Shown here piece after piece: positions 4,766 to 8,476 of a DNA stretch of 8,476 nt. Under the pieces are notes generated by a model. It was not told where the DNA came from. It was given only the letters and a program-made list of their open reading frames with translations, and did no database searches. Both the position numbers and the translations under genes were made by a program. The stretch's first letter is position 1. Every line of letters begins with the position of its first letter. Source of the DNA: Candidatus Bipolaricaulota bacterium (GTDB taxonomy: Bacteria > Bipolaricaulota > Bipolaricaulia > Bipolaricaulales > Bipolaricaulaceae); contig JAGGWU010000139.1 in assembly GCA_021163465.1 (NCBI GenBank), forward strand, positions 1 to 8,476, read 5' to 3'.

Positions 4766-6535
4766 ATGAAGGAGGGGTTCGTCGTTTGGTTCACGGGGCT
4801 TCCGGCCTCGGGGAAGACCACATTGGCGAAGGCCTTGGAAGCAGAACTCAAACGCCGCGGGGTCGAGCCGGTACAGCGCCTGGACGGGGATATCGTCCGC
4901 CAGGACCTTACCCGGGACCTCGGCTTCTCCAAGGAGGACCGGGACGAGAACATCCGCCGCGTGGCCTTCGTGGCCGGCCTCTTGGCGAAGAACGGGGTGG
5001 CGGTCCTCTGCGCCTTCGTCTCGCCCTATCGTGAGGCGCGGCGGATGGCGCGGATGAAATGTCCCAATTTCGTGGAGGTCTACTGCCGGGCGTCCCTTTC
5101 GGCCCTCATAGAGCGGGACCCCAAAGGGCTCTATCGGAAGGCCCTGGCCGGCGAGATTAAGAACTTCACCGGGATCGACGATCCCTACGAGGAGCCGGAG
5201 AATCCGGAGGTGATCTGCGACACCGATCGGGAGGCGGTGGAGGAATCCCTGGGGAAGGTCCTGCGTTACCTCGAGGGGAGGGGCCTCATCCCCGAAAAAG
5301 CCGTGACGCGTAACGCGTTACGCGTGACGAGCAATGCCCCCTCACCTTCCTCCTCGCTACGCGTCACCCGTCACGCGTCACCGATCCTTCCCCACGGCGG
5401 AACGCTGGTGGAGCTCGTGGTGACGGGAAGGGAACGGGAGGCACTGGCCCGCGAGGCGGAAGATCTTCCCGGGATCACCCTCGATCCCTATTACGTCCGG
5501 GAGTTTTACTGCCTCGCTACCGGGGTCTACTCGCCCCTTTCGGGGTTCATGGGGGAGAAGGCGTACCGGAGCGTGGTGGAGTCCATGCGCCTCCCGGACG
5601 GCACCGTGTGGCCCCTCCCCATCGTGCTTCCCGTGGAGCCCGGGGTCGCGGAGAGGCTGCGCCCGGGCGGGGCCGCGGCCCTGGTGGACGGCGCCGGGAG
5701 GCTCCTGGGGATATTGGAGGACGCGGAGGTCTTCGCGAGGGAGCCCGGATGGGAGGCGGAGCACGTCTTCCGCACCGTCTCCCTCGACCACCCCGGGGTG
5801 GCGCGGCTCTTCTCCGAGCCCCGTACGCTGGTGGGGGGCAGGGTCCGGGCGCTGGAGCTCCCCGACCCCGGCTTCCCGGAGATCGCCCGCACCCCGCGGG
5901 AGGTGCGGGAAGAGATCGCCCGTCGCGGCTGGGAGACGGTGGCGGCGTTCCAGACCAGAAACCCCCTCCACCGGGCCCACGAGTACCTCCTGCGTTGTGC
6001 CCTGGAGGTGTGCGACGCCCTTCTGCTTTCGCCCCTGATGGGGGAGACGAAACCGGGGGACCTCCCCGCCGGGGTGCGGCTCCGGACCTACCGGGCGCTC
6101 CTGGACAACTACTTCCCGGAGGACCGTGTCCTCATCGCCGCCTTCCCGGCCAACATGCGCTATGCCGGGCCCCGGGAGGCGATCTTCCACGCGCTGTGCC
6201 GCAAGAACTTCGGCGCTACCCACTTCATCGTGGGCCGGGACCACGCCGGGGTGGGGAATTTCTACGGACCATACGAGGCCCAGGAGATCTTCGATCGCTT
6301 CTCCCCGGACGAGCTGGGGATCGTCCCCTTGAAATTCCGTCCGGCGTTCTGGTGTAAACGGTGCGGGGGGATGGCCACCGAGAAGACCTGTCCCCACCCG
6401 GAGTCGGAGCGGGTGAGCCTCTCGGGGACGGCGTTACGGGAGATGCTCCGCCGGGGCGAGGTGCCCCCGCCGGAGGTCACCCGCCCCGAGGTGGCACGGA
6501 TACTTATTGAGGCGATCGGGGGCGGGGGACGATGA
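4766..6535 (+). CDS. Bifunctional PAPS synthase: APS kinase - ATP sulfurylase
   Basis: Makes PAPS from sulfate and two ATP (589 residues, cytosolic). The APS kinase domain (about 1-178) shows the P-loop GLPASGKT (11-18), the APS-binding stretch LDGDIVRQDL then DLGFSKEDRDENIRR, SPYREAR, and the lid GLYRKALAGEIKNFTGIDDPYE. The ATP sulfurylase domain (about 207-589) begins ILPHGGTLV and carries QTRNPLHRAHE (396-406), GRDHAGVG (490-497), a zinc-type cluster C530, C533, C542 and H544, and SGTALREMLRRGE near the C-terminus. Both domains look catalytically intact. The kinase-first order matches animal PAPS synthases and is opposite to Aquifex-type sat-apsK fusions. Residues 180-206 are encoded by a palindromic repeat. 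ATG 4766 has GAGGAGG 8 bases upstream; an upstream in-frame opening is only the out-of-frame reading of the RHH gene. Its stop overlaps the next start (ATGA). No PAPS consumer is in view. Confidence 0.94.
   Translation: MKEGFVVWFTGLPASGKTTLAKALEAELKRRGVEPVQRLDGDIVRQDLTRDLGFSKEDRDENIRRVAFVAGLLAKNGVAVLCAFVSPYREARRMARMKCPNFVEVYCRASLSALIERDPKGLYRKALAGEIKNFTGIDDPYEEPENPEVICDTDREAVEESLGKVLRYLEGRGLIPEKAVTRNALRVTSNAPSPSSSLRVTRHASPILPHGGTLVELVVTGREREALAREAEDLPGITLDPYYVREFYCLATGVYSPLSGFMGEKAYRSVVESMRLPDGTVWPLPIVLPVEPGVAERLRPGGAAALVDGAGRLLGILEDAEVFAREPGWEAEHVFRTVSLDHPGVARLFSEPRTLVGGRVRALELPDPGFPEIARTPREVREEIARRGWETVAAFQTRNPLHRAHEYLLRCALEVCDALLLSPLMGETKPGDLPAGVRLRTYRALLDNYFPEDRVLIAAFPANMRYAGPREAIFHALCRKNFGATHFIVGRDHAGVGNFYGPYEAQEIFDRFSPDELGIVPLKFRPAFWCKRCGGMATEKTCPHPESERVSLSGTALREMLRRGEVPPPEVTRPEVARILIEAIGGGGR
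5303..5381. repeat. Palindromic GTNACGC heptamer repeat inserted in-frame in the PAPS synthase gene
   Basis: The left arm (5303-5325) and right arm (5359-5381) are inverted copies matching at 20 of 23 positions, separated by 33 bases. The left arm is itself built of tandem heptamers GTGACGC, GTAACGC, GTTACGC, GTGACGA and contains a perfect 20-bp palindrome at 5306-5325. The right arm shows the complementary CGTCACG/CGTCACC units. Translation gives a Ser/Arg/Ala-rich linker (residues 180-206) with LRVT occurring twice. No other copy is in this window. It resembles small dispersed palindromes that insert in genes, as known for Rickettsia RPE elements; membership of a dispersed family is inferred. 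Confidence 0.75.
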
Positions 6536-7863
6536 TATCCCGAGTGTTGGTCATCGGCCTCGATTGCCTCGACCCGGGGTTGGTGGAGCGCTTCCTCGAC
6601 GACCTCCCGACGTTGCGGGGATTGATAGAGGCGGGGGAGTTCCGCCGGCTGCGGTCGGTGGACCCCCCCATCACCGTGCCCGCGTGGATGTGTGCCTTCA
6701 CCGGGAGGGATCCGGGGGAGCTCGGGGTCTACGGGTTCCGGAACCGCGCCGATCGTTCCTACGACGGGCTACGGATCGCTACCTCGGCGGCGTTCCGGGC
6801 CCGGGCACTGTGGGACGAGCTCGGGGAAATGGGGCTCAGATCCATCGTGGTGGGGGTGCCCGGCACCTATCCTCCGAAGCCCGTGAAGGGCCTCCTCGTC
6901 TCGGGATTCCTCACTCCCAGCACGGAAACCACTTACACCTTTCCCCCATCCCTCAAGCACAGGATCGCGGAGATCGTGGGGGAATACATCATCGACGTCC
7001 GAAACTTCCGTACCCAAGATAAGGCCCACGTGATCGCGGAGGTTCACCGGATGACGGAGCGGCGGTTCCGGCTGATGGAAGCCCTGATGAAAGACGAGGC
7101 ATGGGACTTCGCCGCCTTTGTCGAGATGGGGCCGGACAGGCTCCACCACGCCCTCTGGGCCCACCACGATCGCACCCACCCCAAACACGATCCGGACAGC
7201 CCCTATAAGGACGCTATCCGGGACTACTACCGCTTCCTCGACGGATGGGTCGGCCGGCTATTGGACGCCCTCCCCGGCGACACCCAGGTGATCGTGATGT
7301 CCGACCACGGGATCCAGCCCATGTACGGGGGGATCGCAGTGAACGAGTGGCTCATTCGGGAGGGCTACCTCGCATTGAGGGAGTACCCGCGGGAGCCCGC
7401 CCGCATAGATGACCTGATCGCCAGGGGCCTCGTTGACTGGTCCCGGACGGTAGCGTGGGGGGAGGGGGGCTATTACGGCCGGATCTTCTTGAACGTCAAG
7501 GGGCGTGAGCCCGAGGGGACCGTGTCCCCCAATGAATACGACGCGGTGCGGCGGGAACTCGCCCAGAAATTGGAAGCCCTTACCGACGAGGAGGGAAAGC
7601 CCCTGGGCACGAGGGTCCTTTTCCCCGAGGAGATCTACCGTGAGGTCAACGGGATCCCGCCGGACCTCATCGTCTATTTCGGCGGCCTCAGGTGGCGTTC
7701 CATCGGGACCGTGGGCAAGGGGATCTACTGGCACGAGAACGACACCGGGCCCGACGACGCCAACCACGCCCCCGATGGGGTCTTCATCGCCTCGCCGCCC
7801 CTCGCCGGACGGGAACTCTCCCTCCCCGATATCCACGATCTCATCCTGGACCTCTACCGCTAG
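6532..7863 (+). CDS. Cytosolic alkaline-phosphatase-superfamily phosphodiesterase (type I PDE / nucleotide pyrophosphatase-like)
   Basis: Metal-dependent hydrolase of 443 residues, PF01663-like. The family's two-metal site is present in order: D11 in VIGLDCLDP, T48 in ITVPAW as the probable nucleophile, D202 and H206 in MGPDRLHHALW, D258-H259 in VMSDHG, and H412 in NHAPDG. There is no signal peptide or membrane segment, so it should act on a cytosolic substrate, unlike secreted phosphatases of the superfamily. The first residues (RVLVIGLDCLD) begin directly with the core beta strand. ATG 6532 overlaps the PAPS synthase stop (ATGA) and has only a weak G-rich upstream sequence, so translational coupling is likely. 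This ties its function to PAPS synthesis: hydrolysis of a nucleotide by-product, of PAPS/APS itself, or of a sulfate or phosphate ester are all possible. Homologues are often annotated only as alkaline phosphatase family protein; the substrate is unknown. Confidence 0.88.
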   Translation: MISRVLVIGLDCLDPGLVERFLDDLPTLRGLIEAGEFRRLRSVDPPITVPAWMCAFTGRDPGELGVYGFRNRADRSYDGLRIATSAAFRARALWDELGEMGLRSIVVGVPGTYPPKPVKGLLVSGFLTPSTETTYTFPPSLKHRIAEIVGEYIIDVRNFRTQDKAHVIAEVHRMTERRFRLMEALMKDEAWDFAAFVEMGPDRLHHALWAHHDRTHPKHDPDSPYKDAIRDYYRFLDGWVGRLLDALPGDTQVIVMSDHGIQPMYGGIAVNEWLIREGYLALREYPREPARIDDLIARGLVDWSRTVAWGEGGYYGRIFLNVKGREPEGTVSPNEYDAVRRELAQKLEALTDEEGKPLGTRVLFPEEIYREVNGIPPDLIVYFGGLRWRSIGTVGKGIYWHENDTGPDDANHAPDGVFIASPPLAGRELSLPDIHDLILDLYR

Positions 7864-8476
7864 CGCGCTCGAGGTACTTCCTCAGGGCGGGGACGCCGCC
7901 GCGGAAGGAGTAGGCCTCGTACCCTAGCCGCCGCAGGAGTTCGACCCCGTCCAGGCTCTGGTAGCCCACGGGACAATAAAGCACGAGGGGCTGCGCTTTG
8001 GGAAGCTCCTCGGCCCTTTGGGGAAGATCCGCCAGGGGGATATTGATCGCTCCGGGATAGTGCCAGGACTTGTAGTCACCCGGCTCCCGCACATCCACGA
8101 CGAGGGCCTCTTTGGGGATCTCGTCGATCTGCCACCGGAGCACCTCGAGCTCAGCATGTTCCAGGTCCAGGAGGTCCACGGTGTGGCGTTCCTCCACCAG
8201 CCGCTCCAGGAGATCCAGGGGGAGCTTCTCCTCTTCCGCCCGGACGCGCTCGAGGGGCGCCCGGGTGACGGGGTGTCTCGGAACCACGGCACAGTACTCC
8301 TTCACCCCCGCGGAGATGTCGTGGGTTCCCACCACGCGGGCGTGCCGGACGATTTCCTCCTTGTCGAAGCCCAAAAGAGGCCGCAATATCGGGATTCTCG
8401 TCGCCTCGGAGGCCACTACCAGGTTGTGGAGGGTCTGGGAGGAGACCTGCCCCACCGCCTCCCCGGTCACTAGGGC
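7841..8476 (-). CDS. thiI: ThiI-type tRNA 4-thiouridine synthase, C-terminal part with rhodanese domain (partial)
   Basis: The 3' 211 codons of a thiI gene whose start lies beyond base 8476. ThiI adenylates U8 of tRNA and transfers persulfide sulfur to it; in some bacteria it also supplies sulfur for the thiazole of thiamine. The reading frame enters as ALVTGEAVGQVSSQTLHNL, the conserved end of the PP-loop pyrophosphatase domain, followed by RPLLGFDKEEIVRHAR and KEYCAVVPRHPVTRA with the conserved Cys (codon 8291-8293). A C-terminal rhodanese domain follows, VVDVREPGDY then LVLYCPVGYQS, whose Cys (codon 7973-7975) is the expected persulfide carrier. This is the two-Cys, rhodanese-bearing architecture of E. 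coli ThiI, which many bacterial ThiI proteins lack. A GTG at 8470 is internal (Val of LVTGE), not the start. The 3' end overlaps the convergent phosphodiesterase gene by 23 bases, and no terminator is visible between them. Confidence 0.92.
   Translation of the reverse strand, partial: ALVTGEAVGQVSSQTLHNLVVASEATRIPILRPLLGFDKEEIVRHARVVGTHDISAGVKEYCAVVPRHPVTRAPLERVRAEEEKLPLDLLERLVEERHTVDLLDLEHAELEVLRWQIDEIPKEALVVDVREPGDYKSWHYPGAINIPLADLPQRAEELPKAQPLVLYCPVGYQSLDGVELLRRLGYEAYSFRGGVPALRKYLERASGRGPG

Noticed and set aside
5378..6397. Long minus-strand reading frame (339 codons) opposite the ATP sulfurylase
   Set aside because: It is antisense to a gene with intact motifs on the other strand, is Pro/Gly/His-rich without domain signal, and is typical of GC-rich DNA.
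8468..8470. GTG 8470 as the start of the rhodanese-bearing gene
   Set aside because: The codon is internal to the conserved ThiI segment ALVTGE, and the frame stays open to the window edge.

Overview
The window is GC-rich bacterial DNA with densely packed genes in three transcription units. Several features point to a diderm, possibly thermophilic, bacterium: Sec-type export of a BMP solute-binding protein without a lipobox, strong Shine-Dalgarno sites, sigma-70-like -10 boxes and Glu/Arg-rich proteins. I cannot place it further. An uncultivated deep-branching lineage such as Bipolaricaulota/Acetothermia is only a guess.

Left part (1-4251, minus strand): a complete BMP-family ABC importer operon of the nucleoside type, transcribed right to left. 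The order is solute-binding protein (3106-4251), a GC-rich terminator-like hairpin (3062-3087), double-domain ATPase (1514-3040), permease 1 (486-1517) and permease 2 (1-489, cut by the window edge). The last three overlap by 4 bases each (ATGA). The hairpin, together with the lack of a Shine-Dalgarno before the ATPase, fits high binding protein and low membrane complex.

Centre (4252-4526): a divergent regulatory region. The importer promoter (TATAAT) lies inside a nested 58-bp dyad. The opposing promoter (TATACT) lies inside a 28-bp inverted repeat, followed by two more copies of the same half-site at exact 11-bp spacing.

Right part (4527-7863, plus strand): a three-gene operon. A 69-residue ribbon-helix-helix protein, probably the operon's own regulator, precedes a bifunctional PAPS synthase (APS kinase then ATP sulfurylase, the order seen in animal PAPS synthases) and a cytosolic alkaline-phosphatase-superfamily phosphodiesterase overlapping it by ATGA. 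The two PAPS synthase domains are joined by a linker encoded by a palindromic repeat of GTNACGC heptamers (5303-5381), which may have fused two once-separate genes. The operon would activate sulfate to PAPS. No PAPS reductase or sulfotransferase is visible, and the phosphodiesterase's substrate is unknown.

Right edge (7841-8476, minus strand): the 3' part of thiI (tRNA 4-thiouridine synthase / thiazole sulfur carrier) with a C-terminal rhodanese domain, convergent with and overlapping the phosphodiesterase gene.

The most novel-looking items are the RHH operator array with its PAPS operon, the repeat-derived interdomain linker, and the concentric dyad over the importer promoter.
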